Assembly (NCBI GenBank): GCA_002366775.1
Contig: DFBW01000254.1
Span: 1 to 5,584 of the forward strand
Source of the DNA: Roseovarius sp. UBA3070
GTDB taxonomy: Bacteria > Pseudomonadota > Alphaproteobacteria > Rhodobacterales > Rhodobacteraceae
DNA: 5,584 bases
Direction of reading: 5' to 3'
Of this stretch, positions 1 through 5,163 are shown piece after piece; positions within the stretch are counted from its first letter, which is position 1; each line of letters begins with the position of its first letter. The notes beneath the pieces were generated by a model. It was not told the origin of the DNA and did not search any database. It saw nothing but the letters and a program-made list of their open reading frames with translations. Made by a program: the position numbers and the translations under genes.

Positions 1-1026
1 CAGCAATTCCACGGCACCCGTGCCGCCGATCAGATGGCCGTGCATGGATTTGGTTGACGACAGCATCAATTTGTAGGCATGCGCCCCAAACACATCGGCC
101 ACAGCTGCACTTTCGGTCTTGTCATTGGCGGCAGTACCGGTGCCATGGGCATTGATATAGCCCACCTCATCAGGGTTGATCCTGGCGTCCTGCATTGCGC
201 CGCGAATGGCGCGCGCCGCGCCTTGTTTGGAGGGCATAACAATGTCTGATGCATCCGACGACATGGCAAAGCCCGCCACTTCGGCCAAAATCTCGGCCCC
301 GCGTTTGCGGGCGTGCTCATATTCCTCAAACACAAAAATGCCGGCACCTTCGCCCTGTACCATGCCATTGCGGTTGGCTGAAAACGGGCGGCAGGCATCC
401 TTGGACATCACCCGCAGGCCTTCCCAGGCCTTGACCCCACCAAAGCACAACATGCTTTCTGATCCGCCTGAAATCATCACCGGGCTGATACCGCCATGCA
501 CCATCTGAAACGCCTGCGCCATGGCGTGGTTGGAGGACGCACAGGCCGTCGATACGGTAAAACTGGGCCCTTTGAGATTGAACTCCATCGACACATGGCT
601 GGCGGCCGCATTGTTCATCAGTTTGGGCACCACAAAGGGATGCACCCGGTTTTTGCCGTCCTCATAGACTGAGCGATAATTGTCATCGAGCGTGGTCATA
701 CCACCCCCTGAATTGCCCAACACCACCCCCGCGCGCGCGGCCAGTTCGCCAGAAAACTCCAACCCCGATTGCGCGATTGCCTCGCGGGCGGCAACCAAAG
801 TGAACTGCGTAAAGCGATCAAACAACGCCAGTTGCTGGCGATTGAAGCGCCCCTCAGGCTCATAGCCTTTGACCTGCCCGCCGATGCGAATGGACAGGCG
901 CTCCACATCCCTGAATTCCAGCTCGGAAATGCCACACCGGCCCTCGCGCATGGCCTCAAGCGTGCTGGGAACATCATGACCCAACGCATTGATTGTGCCC
1001 GCCCCCGTGATGACAACCCGTTTCAC
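1..1026 (-). CDS. Beta-ketoacyl-ACP synthase, KAS II/FabF type (C-terminus cut by window edge)
   Basis: Condensing enzyme that elongates an acyl chain by decarboxylative condensation with malonyl-ACP in the cytoplasm. I read 342 codons; the family is usually about 400-420 residues, so roughly 60-75 C-terminal residues lie outside the window. The protein begins VKRVVITGAG from a GTG start, the typical KAS II N-terminus. The thiolase-fold landmarks are all visible: GNSGGG around residues 104-109, the nucleophile Cys162 in STACASSNHA, His294 in NAHGTGT, and Lys326 and His331 in STKSMHGHLIGGTGAVE. A complete Cys-His-His set argues for an active synthase and against a chain-length factor. The GTG start overlaps the stop of the upstream ACP gene by 4 bp (GTGA), which suggests translational coupling and a dedicated ACP partner. 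Whether it serves general fatty acid synthesis, lipid A acyl chains or a secondary lipid cannot be told from the visible part. Confidence 0.93.
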   Translation of the reverse strand, partial: MKRVVITGAGTINALGHDVPSTLEAMREGRCGISELEFRDVERLSIRIGGQVKGYEPEGRFNRQQLALFDRFTQFTLVAAREAIAQSGLEFSGELAARAGVVLGNSGGGMTTLDDNYRSVYEDGKNRVHPFVVPKLMNNAAASHVSMEFNLKGPSFTVSTACASSNHAMAQAFQMVHGGISPVMISGGSESMLCFGGVKAWEGLRVMSKDACRPFSANRNGMVQGEGAGIFVFEEYEHARKRGAEILAEVAGFAMSSDASDIVMPSKQGAARAIRGAMQDARINPDEVGYINAHGTGTAANDKTESAAVADVFGAHAYKLMLSSTKSMHGHLIGGTGAVELL

Positions 1027-1280
1027 GTCTGCGCTTTCACCAGCGTTTCAATGCCCGAAATGATCGACGCAACCGAGGAGATGTCAAAATCGCTCTCGCT
1101 TGGGTCATTGGCATTGAACGGCACCGAAATATCGAATTCTTCCTCGATGGCGAAAATGCTTTCCACCAATCCCAGGCTGTCAATTCCCAGATCATCAAGC
1201 TTGCTATCGGCGGTGACGTCCTCCACCTCCAATACGGCCTGTTCTGCAATTATTTTGATGACGCGGTCTTTGATGCTCAT
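1023..1280 (-). CDS. Small stand-alone acyl carrier protein (85 aa)
   Basis: Carrier of acyl intermediates on a 4'-phosphopantetheine arm. The 85-residue acidic protein has the canonical attachment motif DDLGIDSLGLVE, with Ser35 the predicted modification site. The following FAIEEEFDISVP matches helix II/III of type II ACPs. It resembles both housekeeping AcpP and the specialised AcpXL-type carriers of alphaproteobacteria (compare the general pattern IDDLGIDSL...FAIDKEFGIKIP). A serine/aspartate-rich segment at about residues 58-68, before the last helix, differs from AcpP. Housekeeping acpP normally lies between fabG and fabF; here the gene sits between lpxD and a ketosynthase gene, so I infer a second, specialised ACP. 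The ATG at 1280 is 42 bp from the lpxD stop and has only a weak GGAT-like ribosome site upstream, so translation may depend partly on reinitiation. The stop TGA is shared with the GTG of the next gene. Confidence 0.9.
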   Translation of the reverse strand: MSIKDRVIKIIAEQAVLEVEDVTADSKLDDLGIDSLGLVESIFAIEEEFDISVPFNANDPSESDFDISSVASIISGIETLVKAQT

Positions 1281-1322
1281 GTGCGATTATCCGATCAGCG
1301 CTTTGCGGTGGATGTAGTATCT

Positions 1323-2405
1323 CTAACCGTCTTTTGAAACAGTTTTCTTTAACGCAGCGACGTCATCAAACAACCGCTTGAGGCGTCGCTGATACTTATA
1401 CATCTCGATCTGCGTATCCATCTTGGTAGCCGGATAGCCCATCACCACACGCCCCGCAGGCACGTTTGAGATGATCTTGGAGCCACCGGCCGCCACCACG
1501 TTATCGCCCAGTCGGGTGTTGTCGGCCACCGCCGCACGCCCGCCCAGCACCACATTGTTGCCAAGGGTGACAGATCCGGCCAGCCCGACCATGCCACAGA
1601 TCAGGCAATCCGTGCCCGTGACCGAGTTGTGTCCGATCTGCACAAGGTTATCTATCTTGGTGCCAACACCGATCACCGTGTCACGGATGGTGCCTTTGTC
1701 GATGGTGGTATTGGCCCCCACCTCAACCCGATCCCCCAACCGTACAGACCCAAGCGAATGAATGCGCTCATAGGCCTGGGCCTTGGCGCCGCCTGTGTCC
1801 TTAAGCGTCTCGCGCACTTTTTCCACCGCCGAGACTTCAGGCGTGACAAAGGAAAACCCATCGCCACCAATCACAGCACCGGGTTGCAAAATCACCTCGC
1901 GCCCCAGCACAACGCGGGCTGACACCTTTGCGCCTTCGCGCAAAAAGCATCCCTCGCCGATCTGCGCGTCTGCACCCACAAAGCACTGCGGCCCGATCAC
2001 CGTCCCTGCGCCGATCTGCGCACGCGCGCTGATCACAGCCAATGGGGCGATGCTGACACCTTCCCCCAGTTGCGCCGAGGGATCAACAACGGCTGACGGG
2101 TGTATCCCCCGCTCCCAGCCCTGCCCTTCATCCAGCATGGCGGTCAATCCGGCCATGGCAAACCGCGGACGATGTACGATAATCGCGCCGTCCAATCCCA
2201 AGGCCTGCCAGTCGGCGCCGTCCCATAGAATGGCGGCTTTGGCAGCTCCTTGTGACAGGGTTTCCGCATATTCAGGCTTCATCGCCAGTGCCAGATCAGT
2301 GGCCCCCGCATCGCCCGGCTCTGCTGCGCGCGTGATCAAAAGATCAACGGCACCGTAAGCCTTCGCCCCCAGCGCCGCTGCGATTTCGTCCAAACTATAA
2401 GCCAT
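1323..2405 (-). CDS. lpxD: UDP-3-O-(3-hydroxyacyl)glucosamine N-acyltransferase LpxD
   Basis: Third enzyme of lipid A synthesis: it transfers a 3-hydroxyacyl chain from ACP to the 2-amino group of UDP-3-O-acyl-glucosamine in the cytoplasm. The 360-residue length fits the family. An N-terminal uridine-binding domain (about 1-100) is followed by left-handed beta-helix hexapeptide repeats (about 101-325, many V/I-G-x-x units) and a C-terminal helical segment (about 330-358, basic, [12 protein letters not shown]). The expected catalytic histidine is His259 in VQIGHN; GGDGFSF (180-186) and [10 protein letters not shown] (231-240) are further family signatures. Between them lies a charged segment (about 187-218) longer than in E. 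coli LpxD. The start is supported by GGGAG six bases before the ATG. It lies 29 bp behind the L,D-transpeptidase gene and 42 bp before the ACP gene. In many bacteria lpxD sits with fabZ-lpxA, so this is either the displaced single copy or a paralogue. Confidence 0.96.
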   Translation of the reverse strand: MAYSLDEIAAALGAKAYGAVDLLITRAAEPGDAGATDLALAMKPEYAETLSQGAAKAAILWDGADWQALGLDGAIIVHRPRFAMAGLTAMLDEGQGWERGIHPSAVVDPSAQLGEGVSIAPLAVISARAQIGAGTVIGPQCFVGADAQIGEGCFLREGAKVSARVVLGREVILQPGAVIGGDGFSFVTPEVSAVEKVRETLKDTGGAKAQAYERIHSLGSVRLGDRVEVGANTTIDKGTIRDTVIGVGTKIDNLVQIGHNSVTGTDCLICGMVGLAGSVTLGNNVVLGGRAAVADNTRLGDNVVAAGGSKIISNVPAGRVVMGYPATKMDTQIEMYKYQRRLKRLFDDVAALKKTVSKDG

Positions 2406-2411
2406 GGCGCA

Positions 2412-2416
2412 CTCCC
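2412..2416 (-). promoter_or_regulatory. Ribosome binding site of lpxD
   Basis: GGGAG on the minus strand with a 6-nt spacer to the ATG at 2405. It fixes the lpxD start and lies wholly in the 29-bp gap after the L,D-transpeptidase stop, leaving little room for a separate promoter there. Confidence 0.7.
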
Positions 2417-2434
2417 GAACTCTCGGACAGTGAT

Positions 2435-4048
2435 TTAGCCCTGAACGCCCGGCAGTGAAACCCCTGCTTTTTGCAAAGCGTTCCAGATCCGCCCGTCACG
2501 CCCATAGACATCATCGCGGTATTGCGCGCGCCCTTTGGCATTGGTGAAGGCGGTTCGATACATGATATGCACCGGAATTTTTGTTTCCAGCTCCACCCGG
2601 GTTTCACTGCCTGTGCGCAGTTTGGAATGGAACAACCCCTTGGGATCATCCGTCTGCTTTGACAGAATTTCATACGCAAACTCAAACGGCTGTTGCAGCC
2701 GGATACAGCCATGGCTGAAGGCGCGCACCTCACGCTCAAACAGGCTTTTTGATGGGGTATCATGCAGATAGATGTTGTATTTGTTGGGGAACATGAACTT
2801 CACCAACCCCAGCGCATTGCGCGATGATGGCGGCTGTTTGATCGCATACGGAAAGTTTGACGCGGTGTATGCGCCAAAGTTGATGTTGCCCCGGCTGACC
2901 TGACGGCCCCGGCGGTCATACAGTTTCAGATGCCCCGCCGCATTGCGGTTGCGCTTCATCATCGGCAGATATTCTTTGGTGGCGATTGAGCGCGGAACAT
3001 TCCACGTCGGGTTGATCACCAGAAACTCCATTTCGTCAGAAAATTCCGGGCTGCGCCGATCACCCTGGTTTTTGCCAACCACGGCGCGGGTTTGAAATGT
3101 CAGCCGGTCATCCTCAATGATGCGCGCACTGAAATCAGTCAGATTGACCAGAACATGGCGCTGACCACGTTCATGATTGAACCAGCGTTCACGCTCCAAT
3201 GCCACAAAGATGGATTTCAGTCGCGCCTCAGCAGATACATTTATCTGCTTGATCGTGCTTGGCCCGGCCACACCATCGGCGTTCAACCCGTGATCTTCCT
3301 GAAATTTCTGCACCGCTTTTTGCATGTTCCCATCAAAACTGGCGCCGATGCCGCGGCGTAGATAACCCATTTCTGTCAAACGGTTACGCAATGAAACGAC
3401 AGCGTCCCCTTCCTGGCCTGGCTTCAGCGATTTTGCGGCCACGGTGGGACCCCAGCCACCGTTGGCAACCACATGAGACAGCCGCGCGCGTTCTTTCATC
3501 AGGCGCGCATATTCGTTGGTTTTGGGGGCTAGGGTTTTGAAAAAACTGCGCGGGTTTGACCGGCTCAGCTGCGCCAGATTTGCCCCCTTTTCGCGGTACA
3601 TCACCTCGCGCTTGATATCGCTGTCCACTGTCTTGGGCGTCAGCGCACCTGATTGCATATCACGCGCCAGGCGCAAAAACGCTTTGCTCAGCTCAACTTC
3701 AACCAGCCCACGATCCCGGTGCGAGCGAACCGCGCGCAGTTGCGCCATCAATTCATCGGCCTTGTAGCGTGAAACCGGCAGCCCGTGGGCATCCGCCTGT
3801 GCAATGGCCTGAAACAAAGCCTGTCTGCGGGCGCGGTCGCTCTGTTCATCACCTGTCCAGATTGGTAGATAATTATGGTCTCGGTAAAAATCAGCAATGT
3901 CACGGTCTTGCGAGGCGGCTTCGGCCACCGCCTGCTTGAACGCTGTCACCTGCGCAATGGCCTGACCACCGGCAAAGACCTGCACCGCCACAAAAGCCGC
4001 ACCCAGCATCGTCAGACGCAGGTTCCTGACATTCAATCCCAATTGCAT
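2435..4048 (-). CDS. Secreted L,D-transpeptidase of the YcbB/LdtD type (YkuD domain, peptidoglycan-binding domain)
   Basis: Periplasmic enzyme that forms 3-3 (mDAP-mDAP) cross-links in peptidoglycan or attaches other acceptors to it. The 537-residue protein starts with a Sec-type signal peptide (basic start, hydrophobic core about 12-27, likely cleavage after Ala32 in AIA-Q). Next comes an N-terminal helical scaffold region with YLPIW at 60-64 (about 45-205), a PG_binding_1 domain (about 208-270, including GYL and [10 protein letters not shown]), then the YkuD catalytic domain (about 297-498). The active-site signature is HD (His429) followed by [10 protein letters not shown], with His446 and catalytic Cys448. 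The long insertion before it (about 352-428) matches the substrate-capping loop of LdtD-type enzymes. The start is supported by a strong GGGGGA ribosome site. It is first in a run with lpxD, ACP and ketosynthase genes, and divergent from a MepK-like endopeptidase gene. All key residues are present. Confidence 0.94.
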   Translation of the reverse strand: MQLGLNVRNLRLTMLGAAFVAVQVFAGGQAIAQVTAFKQAVAEAASQDRDIADFYRDHNYLPIWTGDEQSDRARRQALFQAIAQADAHGLPVSRYKADELMAQLRAVRSHRDRGLVEVELSKAFLRLARDMQSGALTPKTVDSDIKREVMYREKGANLAQLSRSNPRSFFKTLAPKTNEYARLMKERARLSHVVANGGWGPTVAAKSLKPGQEGDAVVSLRNRLTEMGYLRRGIGASFDGNMQKAVQKFQEDHGLNADGVAGPSTIKQINVSAEARLKSIFVALERERWFNHERGQRHVLVNLTDFSARIIEDDRLTFQTRAVVGKNQGDRRSPEFSDEMEFLVINPTWNVPRSIATKEYLPMMKRNRNAAGHLKLYDRRGRQVSRGNINFGAYTASNFPYAIKQPPSSRNALGLVKFMFPNKYNIYLHDTPSKSLFEREVRAFSHGCIRLQQPFEFAYEILSKQTDDPKGLFHSKLRTGSETRVELETKIPVHIMYRTAFTNAKGRAQYRDDVYGRDGRIWNALQKAGVSLPGVQG

Positions 4049-4053
4049 TTTGT

Positions 4054-4059
4054 TCCCCC
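4054..4059 (-). promoter_or_regulatory. Ribosome binding site of the L,D-transpeptidase gene
   Basis: GGGGGA on the minus strand, 5 nt before the ATG at 4048. It is strong and well spaced, and favours this start over the in-frame Met at codon 14, which would remove most of the signal peptide's n-region. Confidence 0.7.
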
Positions 4060-4078
4060 AAACTGCTCGAATCTCTTA

Positions 4079-4106
4079 TAAATATACATGAAACCTATCC
4101 ATTCAA
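4079..4106 (-). promoter_or_regulatory. Possible sigma-70-like promoter of the envelope operon
   Basis: On the minus strand TTGAAT (4106-4101) is followed after 16 bp by TATTTA (4084-4079), within an AT-rich patch (TATATTTATAAG) just ahead of the L,D-transpeptidase gene. An alternative -10, TATATT (4086-4081), would have a too-short 14-bp spacer. This is pattern matching only; position and AT-richness are favourable but the match to consensus is partial. Confidence 0.3.
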
Positions 4107-4211
4107 TCGCGCGGCCTTGTCCAATCAAATTTCCGGTACTTGGCCAATCCCTTGCAGGTGTTGCGATGGCGTCGCATTCGGTTTTGCACAATTGAGGCAC
4201 AAACTTCAAAA

Positions 4212-4221
4212 TTTGCGCAAA
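4212..4221. repeat. Perfect 10-bp palindrome TTTGCGCAAA
   Basis: TTTGCGCAAA is its own reverse complement. It overlaps a GCGC-AAAAAA-GCGC element (4215-4228). It lies near the middle of the divergent intergenic region, where a dimeric regulator could act on both genes. No regulator is identified, and a 10-bp palindrome can arise by chance. Confidence 0.35.
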
Positions 4222-4326
4222 AAAGCGCCGAAAACCCTTGATACTCCACGATGAGACAAAAACACCCTTTTTCAGTGATTCTTAATGTGTAATAAGGATA
4301 CTGCATCTGGGGATGAGATGGCAGGG

Positions 4327-4340
4327 CTGTGAACACACAG
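4327..4340. repeat. 14-bp dyad CTGTG-AACA-CACAG
   Basis: The 5-bp arms CTGTG (4327-4331) and CACAG (4336-4340) are perfect inverted repeats around AACA. The left arm also begins a series of three GTGAA direct repeats (4329-4333, 4342-4346, 4353-4357). Operator-like, but short. Confidence 0.35.
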
Positions 4341-4350
4341 CGTGAACGGG

Positions 4351-4385
4351 CCGTGAAAATCGAAGGGCAAATTCGATACACACGG
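4351..4385. repeat. Symmetric 35-bp compound dyad upstream of the MepK-like gene
   Basis: Outer arms CCGTG (4351-4355) and CACGG (4381-4385), and inner arms ATCGAA (4359-4364) and TTCGAT (4372-4377), are all perfectly complementary about one centre at position 4368. They are separated by a 3-by-3 mismatch (AAA opposite ACA) and enclose the 7-nt loop GGGCAAA. Eleven base pairs on one axis is unlikely to be trivial. It ends 35 bp before the ATG at 4421, so it can act as a DNA operator or as a hairpin in the mRNA leader. No T-tract follows, so it is not a terminator. Confidence 0.5.
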
Positions 4386-4420
4386 TGTAACAGGTAAGCT
4401 ACGGGACAGGCGCACGGGAT

Positions 4421-4990
4421 ATGACTAAATTAAGCTCGCTGAGCATGACGCGGCGTGGGATATTGGGCGCATTTGCGGCCTCAACCATCGCAGCCGCACC
4501 TACATTCACCAATGCCGCAGGGCTTCTGCGTGGCGCAGGCGACATCCGCCGCATCCGCATGACATCCCCCCGCACCGGCGAAAAAATCGATACGATTTAT
4601 TGGATCGAAGGCAGTTACATCAAAGACGCTGTCAAAGAGGTCAATTTGTTCATGCGTGACTGGCGCACGAATGGCACCATAGCTATCGACACCCGTACAA
4701 TTGATATTATGGCCGCCGCCCACAATCTGATGGATGTGCAGGAGCCTTATCTGCTGCTGTCGGGCTATCGCAGCCCCAAAACCAACGCAATGTTGCGCTC
4801 GCGCTCGCGCGGTGTGGCCAAGAATTCCCGCCATATGAAGGGCCAGGCAGCCGATCTTCGGCTCGGCTCGCGCTCGGTGAATCAGATGTTCCGCGCCGCA
4901 TCGGCCTGTGCCGGTGGTGGTGTTGGCAAATACTCACGTTCAAATTTTGTGCATATGGATTGCGGCCCTGTCCGCACCTGGGGCGGTTAA
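4421..4990 (+). CDS. Tat-exported DUF882/M15-type murein endopeptidase, YcbK/MepK-like
   Basis: Predicted periplasmic zinc metallopeptidase acting on peptidoglycan cross-bridges; E. coli MepK (YcbK) cleaves 3-3 and to some extent 4-3 cross-links. The 189-residue protein matches the small DUF882 family. The N-terminus has a twin-arginine signal, MTRRGILGAF with Arg11-Arg12, a hydrophobic stretch (about 13-27) and a likely cleavage near TNA (30-32); E. coli YcbK is also a Tat substrate. The M15-like zinc site is visible: SGYRSPKTN (114-122), His138 and Asp145 in the HxxGxAxD motif HMKGQAAD, and His178 in FVHMD. I chose the ATG at 4421, with GGACAGG ten bases upstream, over the Met at codon 9, which lacks a ribosome site and would leave almost no n-region. 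It is divergent from the L,D-transpeptidase gene and followed by a terminator, so it is probably monocistronic. Confidence 0.9.
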   Translation: MTKLSSLSMTRRGILGAFAASTIAAAPTFTNAAGLLRGAGDIRRIRMTSPRTGEKIDTIYWIEGSYIKDAVKEVNLFMRDWRTNGTIAIDTRTIDIMAAAHNLMDVQEPYLLLSGYRSPKTNAMLRSRSRGVAKNSRHMKGQAADLRLGSRSVNQMFRAASACAGGGVGKYSRSNFVHMDCGPVRTWGG

Positions 4991-4998
4991 GCCGCCCC
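4980..4998 (+). repeat. GC-rich hairpin spanning the endopeptidase stop codon
   Basis: GGGGCGG (4980-4986) and CCGCCCC (4992-4998) form a perfect 7-bp stem around TTAAG, with the TAA stop (4988-4990) in the loop. The downstream side is followed by more C residues and no T-run, so it is not an intrinsic terminator alone; it could stabilise the 3' end of the mRNA. Confidence 0.45.
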
Positions 4999-5022
4999 CC
5001 CCGCAAAAGTTTCATGTTCAAG

Positions 5023-5056
5023 AAACGCCGGTCCAAGTGGCCGGTGTTTTCTTTTT
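5023..5056 (+). terminator. Intrinsic terminator of the endopeptidase gene
   Basis: ACGCCGG-T-CC (5025-5034) pairs with GGCCGGTGT (5039-5047) around the loop AAGT, with one bulged T and one G-T pair. Two further A-T pairs (5023-5024 with 5048-5049) extend the stem into the tract TTTTCTTTTT (5047-5056). It lies about 30 nt after the stop codon. In the minus direction the stem is followed only by TTTCTTG, so termination of lipA from the other side would be weaker. Confidence 0.8.
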
Positions 5057-5105
5057 GTGCGTCCTATTGGGCGCCCTAATCGTTTAAAAACAACAGCGCA
5101 GAGAA

Positions 5106-5128
5106 CAGGCGGCCCAGGCCATCGCCTG
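5106..5128 (-). repeat. Hairpin downstream of lipA, possible weak terminator
   Basis: CAGGCG and CGCCTG form a perfect 6-bp stem around an 11-nt loop. On the minus strand a TTTTT run occurs only 15 nt beyond it (5090-5086), too far for a canonical intrinsic terminator. One arm is shared with a second inverted repeat (5121-5127 with 5152-5158), so the two pairings exclude each other. Confidence 0.3.
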
Positions 5129-5130
5129 CC

Positions 5131-5154
5131 CCTTTCCCTGCCACAGGTTAAAGG
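5131..5154 (-). repeat. Hairpin just after the lipA stop codon
   Basis: CCTTT/AAAGG (5131-5135 with 5150-5154) and CCTG/CAGG (5137-5140 with 5144-5147) stack around a 3-nt loop, with a small 1-by-2 internal loop. It lies 9 nt beyond the lipA stop codon (5166-5164). No T-run follows; it may protect the 3' end of the transcript. Confidence 0.35.
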
Positions 5155-5163
5155 CGATACGTT

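Larger units (their letters stand above)
4049..4420. other. Divergent intergenic regulatory region between the L,D-transpeptidase and endopeptidase genes
   Basis: This 372-bp stretch has no convincing gene. A 92-codon reading frame on the minus strand (4381-4103) starts with GTG, is rich in Cys/Arg, resembles nothing I know and lacks a clear ribosome site. The region is more AT-rich than its flanks and carries the putative minus-strand promoter, a 10-bp palindrome, a GCGC-A6-GCGC element, a 14-bp dyad, and a 35-bp compound dyad close to the plus-strand gene. I did not find a convincing -35/-10 pair for the plus-strand gene. The best, weak, candidate is TTGCAC (4184-4189) with CAAAAT (4207-4212) at a 17-bp spacer, which would give a leader of about 200 nt. 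Confidence 0.6.

Noticed and set aside
769..1317. Long plus-strand open frame (182 codons) opposite the ketosynthase and ACP genes
   Set aside because: It is antisense to two genes with complete family motifs, has no recognisable domain and spans their junction; it is a shadow of GC-rich coding sequence.
1783..2358. Plus-strand open frame (191 codons) opposite lpxD
   Set aside because: Low-complexity Pro/Ser/Ala composition typical of antisense frames; lpxD on the other strand is unambiguous.
4282..4296. TTAA-N7-TAAG, resembling a CtrA site
   Set aside because: Only the first half-site matches the TTAA-N7-TTAA consensus; too weak to claim in an AT-rich stretch.
4331..4347. GAAC-N9-GAAC, resembling an alphaproteobacterial LexA (SOS) box
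   Set aside because: The known box is GTTC-N7-GTTC (GAAC-N7-GAAC on the other strand); the spacing here is nine, not seven.
4103..4381. Minus-strand 92-codon frame in the divergent intergenic region
   Set aside because: GTG start, no clear ribosome site, odd Cys/Arg-rich composition, no family resemblance, and it runs through the dyads and the putative promoter.
5069..5076. GGGCGCCC palindrome in the convergent intergenic region
   Set aside because: Eight GC-only bases with no loop and no supporting context; expected by chance in GC-rich DNA.
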